Shown here: positions 5,379-6,023 of the stretch, one piece after another
How the letters are laid out: the number at the start of each line of letters is the position of its first letter
Numbering within the stretch: the first letter of the stretch is position 1
Origin: Nitrospira sp.
GTDB lineage: Bacteria > Nitrospirota > Nitrospiria > Nitrospirales > Nitrospiraceae
Length of the DNA stretch: 6,023 nt
Assembly: GCA_015904055.1 (NCBI GenBank)
Contig: JABMDE010000078.1
Coordinates: 1 to 6,023 of the forward strand
Reading direction: 5' to 3'
The notes under the pieces: generated by a model
The model's input: the letters and a program-made list of their open reading frames with translations, nothing else
Database searches by the model: none
What the model was told of the DNA's origin: nothing
Made by a program: the position numbers and the translations under genes

Positions 5379-6023
5379 GTGCCAAAATCATTGGCGACGC
5401 AGGCATCGCGGCAATTCACCGCCGAAGTTCTTTCGATCGCACCGGCACAACTCAAGATCGGCATGTTCGTGGATTTGAATTGTTCCTGGTTCACCCACCC
5501 CTTCGCCAAGAAGCGATTCAAAATCACAACGGAGCAGCAACTCACGATTATTCAAGGCCTGGAACTCCGCTCAGTACTCGTCGATGTGGTATTGTCAGAT
5601 CCGGCAACGGTGGAACGACGGGTGGATAGGCCTGTTCACATCGCACCGGAAGAACCCATTCCCCTCATCGCACCGCCCTCCGGGAACATCCTCATACCGC
5701 CGACAGTCACCCGATACCAAGAAGGTCTTCAGCAGGCCGATACCGTCTATAAACACACTCTGACTCAGAGCTCGAAGGCGCTTGCCGATATCACGAATGG
5801 ATCTGACGCAGGCCTCACAGTAGCCAAGGACATGATCAACGGTTTGACAGAACTGATTATGGCTGAGGACATGGTCAGCGCGATGGGAAGTCTCCTTGGA
5901 ACACAGGACATTGACGACAAAGGCGTGCTGCATGCCATGAATGTTGCGGTGCTTGCCATGCTGCTCGGCCGGCAATTTGATTGTAGCCAGGAGCACATCA
6001 AGATACTGGGAATCGCCGGCCTC
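5379..6023 (+). CDS. DUF3391-HD-GYP c-di-GMP phosphodiesterase, 5' part (continues at 1-783)
   Basis: This frame stays open to the window end and continues into the protein read from position 1; 5925-6023 duplicates 1-99. GTG 5379 is chosen because GAGAGG (5367-5372) lies 6 bases upstream and no in-frame ATG or GTG was found between it and the sigma-28-like box. Residues 17-70 match the DUF3391 domain usually found before HD-GYP: LKIGMFVDLNCSWFTHPF with Trp37, His40, Pro41 and Phe42, then FKIT and VLVDVV. A Pro-rich linker (about 85-110) and a helical region lead into the HD-GYP core beginning near residue 180, with the first metal-ligand-type His at 185 (HAMNV). There is no signal peptide or membrane segment, so the protein should be cytosolic. 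With 260 further residues from 1-783 the protein is 442 residues, a normal length for the family. Confidence 0.9.
   Translation, partial: MPKSLATQASRQFTAEVLSIAPAQLKIGMFVDLNCSWFTHPFAKKRFKITTEQQLTIIQGLELRSVLVDVVLSDPATVERRVDRPVHIAPEEPIPLIAPPSGNILIPPTVTRYQEGLQQADTVYKHTLTQSSKALADITNGSDAGLTVAKDMINGLTELIMAEDMVSAMGSLLGTQDIDDKGVLHAMNVAVLAMLLGRQFDCSQEHIKILGIAGL
5925..6023 (+). repeat. Terminal direct repeat, right copy
   Basis: An exact copy of 1-99. The unique circular unit is therefore 1-5924. The odd length of exactly 99 suits the k-mer overlap left by a de Bruijn graph assembler when a path closes on itself. Confidence 0.97.

Noticed and set aside
1..5924. The circle as a plasmid or small phage
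   Set aside because: No replication initiator, iteron set, partition, mobilisation, capsid or packaging gene is present; VapBC alone does not indicate a replicon.
5225..5996. Minus-strand ORFs of 106 and 133 codons opposite the HD-GYP 5' part
   Set aside because: They lie antisense to the DUF3391-HD-GYP coding sequence, which explains the region fully.

Overview
The window is a piece of bacterial chromosome-type DNA, moderately GC-rich, with motility/cyclic-di-GMP signalling genes, a B12-type radical SAM protein, a VapBC toxin-antitoxin pair and an odd DsbA/porin chimera. The gene types and the style of the porin C-terminus would suit Nitrospirota (Nitrospira-like), but that is an inference from memory and only moderately certain. 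No replication, mobilisation, phage or transposase gene is present.

The first 99 bases (1-99) are repeated exactly as the last 99 (5925-6023). The reading frame entering position 1 is the frame leaving position 5924, so the sequence reads as a closed circle with a 5924-base unit. Joined across the ends, the 5' part at 5379-5924 and the 3' part at 1-783 form one intact HD-GYP phosphodiesterase gene of about 442 codons. The GTG at position 1 is an internal valine codon, not a start.

In circular order on the + strand: a flagellar sigma-28-like promoter (4633-4659), a c-di-GMP-I (GEMM-I) riboswitch aptamer (about 4672-4762), a leader that can fold over the ribosome binding site (4783-4860), a short FlgC-like flagellar rod protein (4866-5219), a second sigma-28-like promoter (5290-5316), the HD-GYP gene (5379-5924 then 1-783), a B12-binding radical SAM protein (818-3007), then vapB and vapC (3063-3628) with their own promoter. 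A strong bidirectional terminator (3727-3764) separates these from a minus-strand ORF (4437-3799). That ORF starts as a DsbA/FrnE-like thioredoxin-fold protein and ends as the last strands of an outer-membrane beta-barrel porin.

The most interesting module is the c-di-GMP loop: a c-di-GMP-sensing RNA and flagellar-type promoters control a flagellar rod-like protein and, next to it, an enzyme predicted to degrade c-di-GMP. The most cautionary observation is that the circle and the chimeric dsbA/porin ORF have one economical explanation. A linear chromosomal stretch (dsbA, flgC, HD-GYP, radical SAM, vapBC, porin) would have been joined end to end inside dsbA and inside the porin, by excision, tandem duplication, amplification chimera or assembly error. 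Every other gene in the circle is intact.
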